From contig NZ_SDWW01000019.1 of the NCBI RefSeq assembly GCF_004168625.1, positions 1-64,000 on the forward strand: DNA of 64,000 nt, given 5' to 3'. Made by a program: the position numbers and the translations under genes. This stretch comes from Pengzhenrongella frigida (GTDB taxonomy: Bacteria > Actinomycetota > Actinomycetes > Actinomycetales > Cellulomonadaceae). The notes beneath the pieces were generated by a model. The model made no database searches and had not been told where the DNA came from. It saw nothing but the letters and a program-made list of their open reading frames with translations. Shown in pieces: positions 9,829 to 19,531 of the stretch (position 1 is the stretch's first letter; every line of letters starts with the position of its first letter).

Positions 9829-9852
9829 TATAAGTTCGAGTCGACAACAAAT
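9829..9852 (+). promoter_or_regulatory. chvE promoter with XylR operator, copy 2
   Basis: ATAAGTT (9830-9836) and AACAAAT (9846-9852) are separated by 9 nt, identical in half-sites and spacing to copy 1. It overlaps a possible -10 TATAAG (9829-9834), with TTGCGA at 9808-9813 as a weak -35. Repressor binding here would block transcription of the sugar importer. A lone ATTTGTT half-site also occurs at 9764-9770. Confidence 0.75.
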
Positions 9853-9993
9853 CGATCTCGTCGAACGAGATCGGTGGGGGAGACCGGGGCCTTGGCCCCG
9901 CGAGGGTTCTCGAGCCTCCCCCGAGAGGGTGCGACGAGGCACCTGCTGTGCCGGCCGGGTGGTCCGGTCGATGATGCGAAGGGGCAGACAACG

Positions 9994-11133
9994 ATGTCAC
10001 TCAAACGAACCAAGGTCGTCGCGGCCGTAGCAGGGCTCGCGTTCATGGTGGTCGGCATGACGGCCTGCAGCAGCGAGCGCACGACTGCGGGCGACGACGA
10101 GACCACTGCCGGGGAGGAAGCGGCGGCAGGCGGAGAGCTGATCGGCATCGCGATGCCGACGAAGAGCCTCGAGCGCTGGAACAAGGACGGCGCCCACCTC
10201 GAGGAGCTCCTCCAGGAGGCCGGCTACGAGACCACGCTGCAGTACGCCGACAACAAGGTCGACCAGCAGATCACCCAGCTCCAGAACATCATCAACCAGG
10301 ACCCCGCGGTCATCGTGGTCGCCTCGATCGACGGCACGGCGCTCGCGCCCGTGCTTGCCGACGCTGCGGGCCGCGGGATCAAGATCGTGGCGTACGACCG
10401 CCTGATCAACGGCACCGACAACGTCGACTACTACGCGACGTTCGACAACTACGAGGTCGGCCAGCTCCAGGGGCAGTTCATCGAGGAGGCCCTCGACCTG
10501 AAGAACGCCGCAGGCCCGTTCAACCTCGAGCCGTTCGCCGGTTCGCCGGACGACAACAACGCGAAGTTCTTCTTCTCCGGCGCCTGGGACGTCCTGAGCC
10601 CTTACGTCGAGTCCGGCAAGCTGGTCGTCGCGTCCGGCAAGGCCCCGGCGAGCAACGACGAGTGGGCGAGCATCGGTGTCCAGGGCTGGTCGTCCGACAC
10701 CGCGCAGTCGGAGATGCAGAACCGGCTCAACTCGTTCTACGCGACCGGCAAGGTCGACGTCGTGCTCTCCCCGAACGACTCGCTCGCGCTGGGTATCGAG
10801 CAGGCGCTCGAAGGCTCCGGCTACACGGTCGGTGCGGACTGGCCGCTGGTGACGGGACAGGACGGCGACCAGGCCAACGTGATGAACATGCTGGCCGACA
10901 AGCAGGCCATGACGGTCTGGAAGGACACTCGCACCCTCGGTGACCAGGTCGCCAAGATGGTCGACCAGATGGTCAAGGGCGAGGAGGTCGAGGTCAACGA
11001 CACCGAGACCTACGACAACGGCAACAAGGTCGTCCCGACCTACCTGCTGCCGCCGGTCGTCGTCGTCAAGGAGACGGTCCAGCCCCTGCTCGTGGACTCG
11101 GGCTTCTACGAGGCCAGCGATCTCGGCTTGTAG
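9994..11133 (+). CDS. chvE: ChvE-type monosaccharide-binding lipoprotein of an ABC importer
   Basis: A 379-residue periplasmic-binding-protein-fold lipoprotein that captures a sugar, here probably D-xylose, outside the membrane and delivers it to GguB. The signal peptide (residues 1-27) ends in the lipobox MTAC, followed by an acidic Thr/Glu/Ala linker. The mature part begins [14 protein letters not shown] and includes [18 protein letters not shown], typical of the ChvE group. The ATG at 9994 has GAAGGGG upstream; earlier in-frame codons overlap the operator. A hairpin separates it from gguA. Confidence 0.93.
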   Translation: MSLKRTKVVAAVAGLAFMVVGMTACSSERTTAGDDETTAGEEAAAGGELIGIAMPTKSLERWNKDGAHLEELLQEAGYETTLQYADNKVDQQITQLQNIINQDPAVIVVASIDGTALAPVLADAAGRGIKIVAYDRLINGTDNVDYYATFDNYEVGQLQGQFIEEALDLKNAAGPFNLEPFAGSPDDNNAKFFFSGAWDVLSPYVESGKLVVASGKAPASNDEWASIGVQGWSSDTAQSEMQNRLNSFYATGKVDVVLSPNDSLALGIEQALEGSGYTVGADWPLVTGQDGDQANVMNMLADKQAMTVWKDTRTLGDQVAKMVDQMVKGEEVEVNDTETYDNGNKVVPTYLLPPVVVVKETVQPLLVDSGFYEASDLGL

Positions 11134-11157
11134 TTCCTGATCCGCGCGTCGGGTCGG

Positions 11158-11200
11158 CGATCGGGTCTCTGCAGCGGATCACGCCGCAGAGACCCGATCG
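11158..11200 (+). other. intercistronic hairpin between chvE and gguA
   Basis: A perfect 15-bp stem (11158-11172 with 11186-11200) with a 13-nt loop and no T-run lies in the 111-bp gap after chvE. Such hairpins protect the upstream message end or cause partial termination, giving more binding protein than ATPase and permease, which is the usual stoichiometry. The structure is seen; the effect is inferred. Confidence 0.75.
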
Positions 11201-11244
11201 CGGGCCCCCGCCGTCCCCACCCGAGCCGACGACTGCGAGATGAC

Positions 11245-12792
11245 ATGTCGAGTCAGAACACCATTCTGGAGATGCGGAGCATCACCAAGACGTTCCCTGG
11301 CGTCAAGGCCCTGCAGGACGTGACCCTGGAGGTCTCTCGCGGGGAGGTGCACGCGATCTGCGGGGAGAACGGGGCCGGCAAGTCGACTCTGATGAACGTC
11401 CTGTCCGGGGTCTACCCGCACGGGTCCTACGAGGGCGACGTCCTTTTCGAGGGCGAGCCCTGCGAGTTCCGCAACATCCGGGACAGCGAGCATCGCGGGA
11501 TCGTGATCATCCACCAGGAGCTCGCGCTGAGTCCCTACCTCTCGATCGCCGAGAACATCTTCCTCGGCAACGAGCAGCAGACGCGCGGTGTCATCGACTG
11601 GAACGCGACCAACTCGGAAGCAGCAAAGCTGCTCGCCCGGGTGGGCCTGGACGAGAGCCCGGACACGAAGATCGTCGACATCGGGGTCGGCAAGCAGCAG
11701 CTCGTGGAGATCGCCAAAGCGCTGTCCAAGCGGGTCAAGCTGCTCATCCTCGACGAGCCGACGGCGGCCCTGAACGACGAGGACAGTGCGCACCTGCTCG
11801 ACCTCATCCGCAGCCTCAAGGGCCATGGGATCACGTCGATCATCATCTCCCACAAGCTGAACGAGATCGCCGCCATCGCCGACCGGACCACGGTCATCCG
11901 CGACGGCCAGACGATCGAGACGCTCGACATGCGCGGTGCCACGCCGGTCAGCGAGGAGCAGATCATCCGTGCGATGGTCGGGCGCTCGCTCGACCACCGG
12001 TTCCCCGAGCGGACGCCGAACATCGGTGCGGAGGTGTTCCGGGTCGAGGACTGGACCGTGCACCACCCGATCGACACGACCCGCGTCGTGGTCGACCACG
12101 CCAACCTTCACGTCCGACGCGGCGAGATCATCGGCCTTGCGGGGCTGATGGGAGCCGGCCGGACGGAGCTCGCGATGAGCATCTTCGGGCGGACCTACGG
12201 TGCCCACATCAGCGGCCGGCTGATCAAGGACGGCAAGGAGATCCAGACCCACAGCGTGGGTCAGGCCATCCGCCACGGCATCGCCTACGCGACCGAGGAC
12301 CGCAAGAAGTACGGCCTCAATCTGCTCTCCGACATCAAGCGCAACATCACCGCCTCGGCGCTCGGCAAGGTCGCCCGGTGGGGCGTCATGGACGCCAGCG
12401 GAGAGTCGCGCATCGCCGGGAAGTTCCGCACCGACATGAACATCAAGGCGCCGTCGGTCGACGTCATCACCGGCACCCTCTCGGGTGGCAACCAGCAGAA
12501 GGTCGTGCTGTCCAAGTGGGTCTTCACCGACCCCGACGTGCTGATCCTGGACGAGCCGACCCGCGGGATCGACGTCGGCGCGAAGTACGAGATCTACACG
12601 ATCATCAACGCCCTCGCCGACTCGGGGAAGGCCGTCATCTTCATCTCGTCGGAGCTTCCGGAGCTCCTCGGCATCTGCGACCGGATCTACGCGCTGTCGA
12701 CGGGACGGATCACCGGCGAGCTCACCCGGGCCGAGGCCAACCAGGAGTCGCTCATGCACCTCATGACCATGGAGAAGGAAGCAGTCCGATGA
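11245..12792 (+). CDS. gguA: sugar ABC transporter ATP-binding protein, GguA/MmsA type
   Basis: A 515-residue tandem ATPase that powers sugar import through GguB. Domain 1 has Walker [10 protein letters not shown] and signature/Walker B in the VGKQQLVEI...[11 protein letters not shown] region. Domain 2 has the degenerate Walker [11 protein letters not shown] normal for the CUT2 sugar class, plus LSGGNQQKV and [13 protein letters not shown]. Its stop overlaps the gguB start by 4 bp (ATGA), so the two are translationally coupled. It belongs with ChvE in the XylR regulon. Confidence 0.95.
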   Translation: MSSQNTILEMRSITKTFPGVKALQDVTLEVSRGEVHAICGENGAGKSTLMNVLSGVYPHGSYEGDVLFEGEPCEFRNIRDSEHRGIVIIHQELALSPYLSIAENIFLGNEQQTRGVIDWNATNSEAAKLLARVGLDESPDTKIVDIGVGKQQLVEIAKALSKRVKLLILDEPTAALNDEDSAHLLDLIRSLKGHGITSIIISHKLNEIAAIADRTTVIRDGQTIETLDMRGATPVSEEQIIRAMVGRSLDHRFPERTPNIGAEVFRVEDWTVHHPIDTTRVVVDHANLHVRRGEIIGLAGLMGAGRTELAMSIFGRTYGAHISGRLIKDGKEIQTHSVGQAIRHGIAYATEDRKKYGLNLLSDIKRNITASALGKVARWGVMDASGESRIAGKFRTDMNIKAPSVDVITGTLSGGNQQKVVLSKWVFTDPDVLILDEPTRGIDVGAKYEIYTIINALADSGKAVIFISSELPELLGICDRIYALSTGRITGELTRAEANQESLMHLMTMEKEAVR

Positions 12793-14021
12793 GCACCAGC
12801 GGGACGACCACCACCGCGCCGACCGGCAGCCCGTCGGGCTCCAGCACGGCGAACATGCTGAAGAAGTCCTTGGGCGGCAGCCTCCGTCAGTACGGGATCA
12901 TCGGCGCGCTGATCGTCATCGTGCTGCTGTTCCAGGTCCTCACGGACGGCAAGCTCCTGCTGCCGAACAACGTGGCAAGCCTGGTCCAGCAGAACGCGTA
13001 CGTGATGATTCTCGCCATCGGGATGGTCATCGTGATCGTCGCCGGTCACATCGACCTGTCGGTCGGGTCGGTGGTCGCGTTCATCGGTGGGGTCGTCGCC
13101 CTCCTGATGAAGGATATGGGGTTGCCGTGGTTCCTGGCGGTCCTCGCCGGCATCGCGCTCGGCGCGCTCGTCGGCGCCTGGCAGGGGTACTGGGTGGCCT
13201 ACGTCGGGATACCGGCCTTCATCGTCACGCTGGCGGGCATGCTCATCTTCCGCGGTCTGGCGGTCATCATCGTCGGGGTCACGGTCGCCGGGTTCCCGGA
13301 GGGCTTCGTGAAGATCTCGAACGGATCGCTGCCGAACGCGCTCGGCTTCGTGGCGAACCGAGACGTCGTCACGCTGGTCCTGGGTGCTGTCACGATCGCC
13401 GCCCTCGTCCTCAGCCAGATCCGGACGCGGCGCACGCTCCTCAAGCACGGGCTCCGCACCGAGCCGCTCGGGGCCATGGTCGCCAAGCTGGTGATCTTCT
13501 CGGCGCTCATCGGTGGGCTCACCTGGATCCTGTCGGGCAGCCGCGGCGGCTCCCCGATCGTGCTGCTCATCGTCGGCGCGCTCATCATCGCCTACAGCTT
13601 CGTGATGGGCCGGACAGTCTTCGGCCGGCACGTCTATGCGATCGGCGGCAACCTGCACGCGGCGATCCTCTCCGGCGTGAACACCCGCAAGGTCAACTTC
13701 ATGATCTTCGTGAACATGGGCGTCCTGGCCGGCATCGCCGCCATCGTGACCACGTCCCGGGCCGGGGCCGCAGTCGCAGCCGCCGGGATGAACTACGAGC
13801 TCGACGCGATCGCGGCCTGCTTCATCGGTGGCACCGCGGTCACCGGCGGCATCGGCCGGATCTCGGGCGCGATCATCGGTGCGCTCATCATGGGCGTGCT
13901 CAACATGGGCCTGTCGATCATGGCGGTCGACCCGGCCTGGCAGCAGGCGATCAAGGGCCTCGTGCTCCTGCTCGCCGTCGCGTTCGACCTGGTCAACAAG
14001 CGCCGCGTCGGCGGCCGCTGA
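12789..14021 (+). CDS. gguB: sugar ABC transporter permease, GguB/MmsB type
   Basis: A 410-residue CUT2-class permease with about 10-12 membrane segments after a Ser/Thr/Gly-rich cytoplasmic N-terminus. The family hallmark [16 protein letters not shown] is present, as are [10 protein letters not shown] and the late [15 protein letters not shown] segment. It forms the transmembrane channel with GguA and ChvE. The ATG at 12789 overlaps the gguA stop. The locus ends with an imperfect hairpin at 14063-14108. Confidence 0.95.
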   Translation: MSTSGTTTTAPTGSPSGSSTANMLKKSLGGSLRQYGIIGALIVIVLLFQVLTDGKLLLPNNVASLVQQNAYVMILAIGMVIVIVAGHIDLSVGSVVAFIGGVVALLMKDMGLPWFLAVLAGIALGALVGAWQGYWVAYVGIPAFIVTLAGMLIFRGLAVIIVGVTVAGFPEGFVKISNGSLPNALGFVANRDVVTLVLGAVTIAALVLSQIRTRRTLLKHGLRTEPLGAMVAKLVIFSALIGGLTWILSGSRGGSPIVLLIVGALIIAYSFVMGRTVFGRHVYAIGGNLHAAILSGVNTRKVNFMIFVNMGVLAGIAAIVTTSRAGAAVAAAGMNYELDAIAACFIGGTAVTGGIGRISGAIIGALIMGVLNMGLSIMAVDPAWQQAIKGLVLLLAVAFDLVNKRRVGGR

Positions 14022-14062
14022 CGCAGACCTTGCCCGACGGCGGCCGGCCTCGCGCCCGGTCG

Positions 14063-14108
14063 CGTGTCAGACCCGTGGCGGGGGATCGCCCGCACGAGGT
14101 CTCACACG
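14063..14108 (+). terminator. hairpin after gguB, possible terminator
   Basis: Outer arms CGTGTCAGACC and GGTCTCACACG pair with one mismatch, with an inner GCGGG/CCCGC stem. There is no T-run. The left arm shares GTGTCAGACC with the xylA-xylB hairpin at 7139-7186, so both ends of the xylose locus carry related elements. Confidence 0.5.
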
Positions 14109-14146
14109 TGGCCGCGCCGGGGTCGGCGGTCGTAGGATCGGCGACC

Positions 14147-15544
14147 GTGACCACGCCGCCGTTCACGACCCCGCAGCCGACGACCCCGCAGCCGAGCACC
14201 CCGCAGCCGAGCACCCCGCAGCCGAGCACCCCGCAAACCAGCAGCCCGAGGACGGTGTGGATCGGCACCTACCCCGAGGCCGGTGCGGGCACGCCCGCCG
14301 GGCTCGGCGAGGGCATCTGGCGGGTCGCGCTCGGCGCGCTCGGCGTCGCGCTCCCGGGCCCCACCGCCGCCGGCCCGGTCCTCGCCGCGACGACCCCCGC
14401 GCCGTCGTTCCTGGCGACCCACCCCGGCGGACGCGTGCTGTACGCGGTCGGCGAGCAGGCGGCGGGCACCGTCACCGCCTTCGCAGCGGGACCCGACGGG
14501 CGGCTCGGCGCGCTCGCGGTGGTGTCGTCCGGCGGCGCCGACCCCTGTCACCTCCTGCTCGCCCCGGACATGCGCACCCTGTACGTCACGAACTACAGCT
14601 CAGGCTCGGTCGGGGTGCTGCCGCTGGACGTCGACGGCAGCTTCGCGCGCGCCACGATCGCCGCCGGCGGTCCCGTCCAGGTGCTCACGCACTCCGGTTC
14701 CGGGCCCGACGCCGACCGCCAGGAGGCCCCGCACGCGCACTCCGCGGCGTTCGCCCCCGGCGGCGCGCACCTGCTCGTGGCCGACCTCGGCACCGACGAG
14801 CTGCGCCGCTACCGCATCGCGATCGACGGACGGCTGACCCCGGACGGCATCGCGGCGACCCTGCCACCCGGCACGGGCCCGCGACACCTCGCCGTGCGGA
14901 CGAGCCCGACGACCGAGGTCGACCGTCCGGACGGCGTGATCTACCTGGTCGGCGAGCTCGACGTGACCGTGCGCGTGCTCCGCTGGGACGGCGAGAGCGC
15001 GACGGCGACCCTGATCCAGACCCTGCCCGCCTGCGGCTCGTCGCCCCGCGACCACCCGGCCGACCTGCCGGAGCCGGACAGCGACCGACACACCGTGGTG
15101 CCGGAGCGGGGCGACGCCGCGACCGTGGTGCCGGAGCGGGGCGACGCCGCGAGCGTGGTGCCGGAGGCGGCCGACGCCGCGAGCGTGGTGCCGGTGCCGG
15201 TGCCGTCGTCCGCCGCCGCGCCCACGGTGTCGCTGCCGGCGCACGTGGTGCTCGGCGCGGACCGTCTGCTCGTGTCTGTGCGAGGTGCGGACGTGCTGGC
15301 GGAATTTGAGGTCGACCCGCGCACCGGGCTGCTGGCGCCGGTCGCCGAGGTCCCGGCCGGTGGTTCCTGGCCGCGGCACTTCGCGGTGGTCGACGGCGTC
15401 CCCCTGGTCGCCAACCAGCACTCCGACACCATCACCGCCCTCCACCGACCCACCGCGCCCACCGGCCCCACCACCCTCACCGCCCCGGTCGGATCGGCTT
15501 CGATCCCGATCCCGGCACCGGCCTGCGTCGTCCCGGCGATCTGA
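14147..15544 (+). CDS. lactonase-family beta-propeller protein with internal repeats
   Basis: A 465-residue protein related to 6-phosphogluconolactonase/3-carboxymuconate cyclase beta-propellers (YncE/Pgl type), seen in WIGTYPEAG, FLATHPGGRVLYAV, LYVTNYSSGSV, PHAHSAAF and the late WPRHFAVVDG. Two low-complexity parts are odd: a TPQP(S/T) pentapeptide repeated four times right after the start (14168-14227), and a 10-residue VVPERGDAA(T/S) repeat (15092-15196) set into a propeller blade. The GTG at 14147 follows TAGGAT (14133-14138) by 8 nt. Next to the xylose locus it might act on a sugar lactone, but this is only context. No signal peptide is evident. Confidence 0.75.
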   Translation: MTTPPFTTPQPTTPQPSTPQPSTPQPSTPQTSSPRTVWIGTYPEAGAGTPAGLGEGIWRVALGALGVALPGPTAAGPVLAATTPAPSFLATHPGGRVLYAVGEQAAGTVTAFAAGPDGRLGALAVVSSGGADPCHLLLAPDMRTLYVTNYSSGSVGVLPLDVDGSFARATIAAGGPVQVLTHSGSGPDADRQEAPHAHSAAFAPGGAHLLVADLGTDELRRYRIAIDGRLTPDGIAATLPPGTGPRHLAVRTSPTTEVDRPDGVIYLVGELDVTVRVLRWDGESATATLIQTLPACGSSPRDHPADLPEPDSDRHTVVPERGDAATVVPERGDAASVVPEAADAASVVPVPVPSSAAAPTVSLPAHVVLGADRLLVSVRGADVLAEFEVDPRTGLLAPVAEVPAGGSWPRHFAVVDGVPLVANQHSDTITALHRPTAPTGPTTLTAPVGSASIPIPAPACVVPAI

Positions 15545-16099
15545 CCGTCCCCGCGCCGACGGTTTCCCGGGAAATCTGCGCCCGATCCGCACCAGATCCT
15601 CTGGAAACCGGACCTGTTCGGGCTCGCCCTGGGACCGAGGGCGGCGAGTGCGGCCGAACCGCTGTTCGGGAGCTCTCGGCGGGGACTGATCGCCCGCACT
15701 CGCGGGCAACGTCTGATCGGCTCCCAGCCACGGGGTCCGTGGGCGGCGAGTGCGGCCGAACCGCTTTTCGGGAGCTCTCGGCAGGGACTGATCGCCCGCA
15801 CTCGCGGCGCGAAGGGTCCGGTGGGGGGGTGGGCAGACAGGTGAGAGGGGCGGGGCGGGATGAACTGCGGGTGCGGGAGTGTTGTGCCTGTGGAGTCGCT
15901 CGGGAGCTTGTGGAGCCGTTCGGGAGGTTCGAGTGCCCGACATTCTGCGCCCGACGCCGGAGGCATTCGCGGGAGACATTCGCGCGGACGTGAAGACCGG
16001 CGCACGCGGCGACACGCGGCGCGCCTGCCCCCGAGAGCCGGCGAGTTCCGAGAGACCGGTGTTCTGCAAGACACGTGAGTTCTGAACCGAGACGAGCGA
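15545..16099. repeat. gene-free region with a duplicated palindromic element
   Basis: No credible gene. A hairpin (GGTTTCC...GGAAACC, about 15561-15617) may end the lactonase transcript. A 65-bp element occurs twice, at 15641-15705 and 15743-15807 (period 102), with two mismatches. Each copy has arms GCGAGTGCGG and CCGCACTCGC around an inner CCGAA...TTCGG hairpin. A further 20-bp near-repeat (TGTGGAG-N-CG-N-TCGGGAG) occurs at about 15889-15929. The rest, up to mshA, shows nothing I can name. Confidence 0.75.
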
Positions 16100-17371
16100 G
16101 TGACCGTGAGCATTGAGCAGCCCCGCGTGGCCATGCTCTCGGTGCACACCTCCCCGCTCGACCAGCCGGGAACCGGCGACGCCGGCGGGCTGAACGTCTA
16201 CGTCACGGACCTGTCCCGGGCGCTGGCCCGCGCCGGCGCCCGGGTGGAGATCTTCACGCGGGCGACGTCGTCGCTCCAGCCGGACCTCGTCGAGCTCGAC
16301 GGCGGCGATGCGCGCGTCCTCGTGCGGCACATCCCGGCCGGCCCGTTCGAGGGGCTGGACAAGAACGACCTGCCCGGCCAGCTGTGCGCCTTCACCGCCG
16401 GGGTGCTGCGCACCGAGGCCGGTCGTGCGGCCAGCTACTACGACGTCGTCCACTCGCACTACTGGCTCTCGGGCCAGGTCGGCTGGTTGGCCGCCGACCG
16501 CTGGGACGTCCCGCTCGTGCACACCATGCACACCCTCGCGAAGGTCAAGAACGCCGCGCTCGCCCCCGGTGACACGCCCGAGCCGGCCGGTCGCGTGATC
16601 GGCGAGGAGCAGGTGGTCGCCGCAGCGGACGCGCTCGTCGCGAACACCGCGCAGGAGGCCGGCGACCTCGTCGACCTGTACGGCGCCGACCCGGCGTCGC
16701 TGCACGTCGTCGCCCCCGGTGTCGACCTCGACCTGTTCCACCCGGCCAGCCCGAGCGCCGACGGCGTCGACCGGCTCCGCGAGCGACTCGGCCTGCCCAC
16801 CGGCGTCCCGATCGTGCTGTTCGCCGGCCGCATCCAGGCGCTCAAGGCGCCCGACGTGCTCGTCCGCGCCCTGGCCGTCCTCGCCGCGACGGGCCGCCCC
16901 GTGCCGGTGCTCGTCGTGCTCGGCGGCCCGAGCGGGCGGCCCACCGCCCTGCGCGAGCTGCGGGGCCTGGCCACGGTGAGCGGCGTCGGGCAGCAGGTCC
17001 TGTTCCGCCCGCCGGTGCCCCGCGCCGAGCTCGCGGACTGGTTCCGGGCGGTCGATCTCGTCGCGATGCCCTCGCGCAGCGAGTCGTTCGGGCTGGTGGC
17101 CGCTGAGGCGCAGGCGAGCGGCACACCCGTCGTGGCCGCGGCGATCGGCGGGCTGCGCAGCGTGGTGCAGGACGGCGTCACCGGCCGACTCGTGCCCTCG
17201 CACGACCCGGCCGACTGGGCCGATGCGCTCGCGGACCTGCTCGCGGACGACGCCGGCCGACTCGTGCTCGCACGCGGCGCGCGGCGGGCCGGGGCAGGCC
17301 TGGGCTGGGACGCCGCGGCCGAGCAGGTGCTCAAGGTCTACGCCCTCGCAGCCCAGCGCCGCCGCGGCTGA
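16100..17371 (+). CDS. mshA: D-inositol-3-phosphate glycosyltransferase
   Basis: A 423-residue GT-B glycosyltransferase (family GT4) that transfers GlcNAc from UDP-GlcNAc to 1L-inositol-1-phosphate, the first step of mycothiol synthesis. It starts with the conserved stretch [15 protein letters not shown] and [10 protein letters not shown], has [10 protein letters not shown] and [11 protein letters not shown] in the N-terminal domain, and the nucleotide-sugar site with [25 protein letters not shown] in the C-terminal domain. The GTG at 16100 is used; a second GTG at 16106 is possible. This is one of the clearest actinobacterial markers in the window. Confidence 0.96.
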   Translation: MTVSIEQPRVAMLSVHTSPLDQPGTGDAGGLNVYVTDLSRALARAGARVEIFTRATSSLQPDLVELDGGDARVLVRHIPAGPFEGLDKNDLPGQLCAFTAGVLRTEAGRAASYYDVVHSHYWLSGQVGWLAADRWDVPLVHTMHTLAKVKNAALAPGDTPEPAGRVIGEEQVVAAADALVANTAQEAGDLVDLYGADPASLHVVAPGVDLDLFHPASPSADGVDRLRERLGLPTGVPIVLFAGRIQALKAPDVLVRALAVLAATGRPVPVLVVLGGPSGRPTALRELRGLATVSGVGQQVLFRPPVPRAELADWFRAVDLVAMPSRSESFGLVAAEAQASGTPVVAAAIGGLRSVVQDGVTGRLVPSHDPADWADALADLLADDAGRLVLARGARRAGAGLGWDAAAEQVLKVYALAAQRRRG

Positions 17372-17457
17372 GCCTGCCCGGGCCCGGTCCCGTCCAGCCG
17401 CGTCCACGGACCGTTGGTCCCGTGCACCCGTCGGCCGTGTGCGGCAGGATGCATCGC

Positions 17458-18195
17458 ATGACCTACACCCTTGTACTGCTCCGCCACGGCGAGAGCGAGT
17501 GGAACGCAAAGAACCTGTTCACCGGCTGGGTGGACGTCAACCTCTCCGAGAAGGGGATCGCCGAGGCGATTCGCGGCGGCTCGCTGCTGACCGAGGCAGG
17601 CATCCTGCCCGACGTCGTGCACACGTCGCTGCTGCGTCGCGCGATCACGACGGCGAACCTCGCCCTCGATGCCGCTGACCGGCACTGGATCCCGGTCAAG
17701 CGCAGCTGGCGCCTGAACGAGCGCCACTACGGCGCCCTGCAGGGCAAGGACAAGAAGCAGGTGCGGGCCGAGTTCGGCGAGGAGCAGTTCATGCTCTGGC
17801 GTCGTTCGTACGACGTGCCGCCGCCCGAGCTCGCGGCCGGCTCGGAGTTCTCGCAGGACGCCGACGTGCGCTACGCCGGCGAGCCGACCCCGAAGTCGGA
17901 GTGCCTCAAGGACGTCCTCACGCGTGCGCTGCCGTACTGGGAGTCCGACATCATCCCGGACCTCGAGGCCGGCAAGATCGTCCTGGTCGCCGCGCACGGC
18001 AACTCGCTGCGCGCGATCATCAAGCACCTCGACGGGATCGACGACGAGACCATCTCGGGCCTCAACGTGCCGACCGGCATCCCGCTGGTGTACGAGCTCG
18101 ACGAGAACTTCAAGCCGACCGTCGCCGGTGGCCGGTACCTCGACGCCGACGCGGCCGCCGCGTCGATCGCCGCCGTCGCCAACCAGGGCAAGTAG
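17458..18195 (+). CDS. gpmA: phosphoglycerate mutase, 2,3-bisphosphoglycerate-dependent
   Basis: A 245-residue glycolytic enzyme that interconverts 3- and 2-phosphoglycerate. LRHGESEWN carries the catalytic phospho-accepting His, the [16 protein letters not shown] stretch is characteristic of dPGM, and AHGNSLRAI holds the second catalytic His. The ATG at 17458 gives the canonical N-terminus [11 protein letters not shown]; a CAGGAT hexamer (17445-17450) 7 nt upstream suggests a leaderless transcript. The gene ends before a strong hairpin shared with the convergent VOC gene. Confidence 0.97.
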   Translation: MTYTLVLLRHGESEWNAKNLFTGWVDVNLSEKGIAEAIRGGSLLTEAGILPDVVHTSLLRRAITTANLALDAADRHWIPVKRSWRLNERHYGALQGKDKKQVRAEFGEEQFMLWRRSYDVPPPELAAGSEFSQDADVRYAGEPTPKSECLKDVLTRALPYWESDIIPDLEAGKIVLVAAHGNSLRAIIKHLDGIDDETISGLNVPTGIPLVYELDENFKPTVAGGRYLDADAAAASIAAVANQGK

Positions 18196-18228
18196 GCCTG
18201 CCGAGAACGCCCCTGACCTGCTGCTGAA

Positions 18229-18266
18229 CCGAGCGCCGACGTCCTGCCCAGGACGTCGGCGCTCGG
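18229..18266. terminator. bidirectional hairpin between gpmA and the VOC gene
   Basis: A perfect 17-bp stem with a 4-nt loop (arms 18229-18245 and 18250-18266), itself inside a weaker outer pairing of GAACGCCC and GGGCGTTC. There is no T-run on either side, which is common for terminators in high-GC Actinobacteria. The genes on both sides converge on it. Confidence 0.8.
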
Positions 18267-18270
18267 GCGT

Positions 18271-18711
18271 TCAGGCGGGCCCGTCCGGGCGGGTCGGGTC
18301 GTCCAGCTCCTCGAAGACCGTCAGGGCGAGCCCCTCGGGTCCGTCGAGCCGGGCATTGAGCGAGTCCCACGGGGTGCGGACGGGCTCGGCGACCACGCGG
18401 GCACCGGCCGCCTCGAGCCGCCGGGTCGCCCCGGCGGCATCGGTGACCTCGAACGCGACCCGGATCCGGTCGACCGCGCGGCCGGGATCGACCCCCTCGA
18501 CGCGGTCGACGAACGCGGCGTGCGGTGCGTCCGCGATCTCGAGGGTCGCGCGTCCCGCCTCGAGGATGACGACCCGGCCCTCCGGGTCCGCGAACGCCGC
18601 GGACTCGGGCAGGCCGAGCGCGTCCGAGTAGAACGCGACCGCGGCCGCGACGTCGTCGACCGTGAGCACGAGCCGGAGCTGACGGACCGGCTCACCGGGC
18701 GAGGTGACCAC
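18271..18711 (-). CDS. VOC superfamily (glyoxalase/bleomycin-resistance fold) protein
   Basis: A 146-residue vicinal-oxygen-chelate protein with two beta-alpha-beta-beta-beta modules, seen in RLVLTVDDVAAAVAFYSDALGL and RIRVAFEVTDAAGATRRLEAAGA, ending in GPEGLALTVFEEL. This sub-group covers many uncharacterised enzymes and binding proteins, so no substrate can be named. The GTG at 18711 has a good AAGGAGG upstream. It lies 15 bp after phoU on the same strand and may be co-transcribed with it. Confidence 0.8.
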   Translation of the reverse strand: MVTSPGEPVRQLRLVLTVDDVAAAVAFYSDALGLPESAAFADPEGRVVILEAGRATLEIADAPHAAFVDRVEGVDPGRAVDRIRVAFEVTDAAGATRRLEAAGARVVAEPVRTPWDSLNARLDGPEGLALTVFEELDDPTRPDGPA

Positions 18712-18726
18712 GCCTGCCTCCTTGGG

Positions 18727-19389
18727 TCAGTGGACCGGGCTGCCGTCCTCGAGGAACTCGCCGGTGACGAGGTACACCATCCGGCGGGCGATGGAGACGC
18801 CGTGGTCCCCGAACCGCTCGTAGTACCGGCTGAGCAGGGTCGTGTCGACGGTCTCCTGCGAGCTTCCGGTCCACGTGCCGCCGAGCAGCGCGGTGAACGT
18901 GTCCTCGTGGAGGTGGTCGAGCAGGTCGTCGTCGCTCTCGATGCTGGTCGCGAGATCGAGGTCGTGCGTCTCGAGCAGCGTCGTGGTCCGCTGGGCGACC
19001 CGGACGGCGGCCGCGTTCATCTCCGAGAACGTGCCCGACAGCGGCTCCGGGACGGCGAGGCGCGGATAGCTGCGGCGTGAGATCTGCGCGACGTGCCGGG
19101 CCAGGTCCCCCATCCGTTCGAGGGTCGAAGCCATCCGCAGCGCGGTCACGATGACGCGCAGGTCCGTGGCGACGGGCGCCTGCTGGGCGAGCAGGTGCAC
19201 GCACCTGGTGTCCAGCTCCCGCTCCAGGGAGTCGATCGCCTCGTCCGCGACGATGACGGCCTCGGCCATCCGGAGGTCCCCGGTCATCAGGGCGGTCCCG
19301 GCGTTGCTGATCGCCACCTCGACCAGACGGCTCATCTCGGCCAGGTCGGAACCGAGCTGGGTGAGCTCGGCATTGAATATCTTGCGCAT
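18727..19389 (-). CDS. phoU: PhoU phosphate-signalling regulator
   Basis: A 220-residue, all-helical protein made of two three-helix repeats. It starts MRKIFNAELTQL and carries the metal-binding family motifs ATDLRVIVTALRMASTLERMGDLARH and YYERFGDHGVSIARR. PhoU links the state of the PstSCAB transporter to the SenX3 kinase. It is divergent from senX3, and a PHO-box-like direct repeat in the 142-bp gap is oriented toward phoU. AAGAGG precedes the ATG. Confidence 0.96.
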   Translation of the reverse strand: MRKIFNAELTQLGSDLAEMSRLVEVAISNAGTALMTGDLRMAEAVIVADEAIDSLERELDTRCVHLLAQQAPVATDLRVIVTALRMASTLERMGDLARHVAQISRRSYPRLAVPEPLSGTFSEMNAAAVRVAQRTTTLLETHDLDLATSIESDDDLLDHLHEDTFTALLGGTWTGSSQETVDTTLLSRYYERFGDHGVSIARRMVYLVTGEFLEDGSPVH

Positions 19390-19431
19390 GCGTACCTCTT
19401 CTCTATGGCGACGCTCAGGCTGTCAGCCCCG

Positions 19432-19460
19432 GATGAACGTAGCCCGGACCACAGATGAAC
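19432..19460 (-). promoter_or_regulatory. possible PHO box between phoU and senX3
   Basis: On the minus strand two GTTCATC units start 22 nt apart, which is twice the 11-bp PHO-box period; the middle 11-bp unit is degenerate. The direction fits phoU. It would be a binding site for RegX3. This is weaker than the box before pstS. Confidence 0.5.
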
Positions 19461-19531
19461 AGTGGGGGGGCCACGCGGTGGGGTGCCCCGGATGGCGTAC
19501 GAGTCCCCAAGGGGAACCGTAGTCTGACCGC

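Noticed and set aside
7204..9942. A 912-codon open frame on the minus strand over xylA and upstream
   Set aside because: Only 7204-8391 is xylA. The rest is antisense to xylR and reads as Arg/Asp/Gly-rich nonsense, normal for GC-rich DNA. The ribosome binding site and operator fix the xylA start at 8391.
14168..15196. Regular repeats that could suggest a CRISPR array
   Set aside because: The 15-bp and 30-bp units are directly tandem without unique spacers and stay in frame inside a coding sequence.
15545..16099. Short open frames in the gene-free region
   Set aside because: They are Arg/Gly/Ser-rich, overlap each other on both strands, and change with the repeat copies; no ribosome binding site or leaderless promoter fits them.
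14600..17509. A 969-codon minus-strand open frame over the lactonase, gap and mshA
   Set aside because: It has the skewed composition of a shadow frame, crosses two well-supported genes and the palindromic repeats, and shows no domain or start signal.
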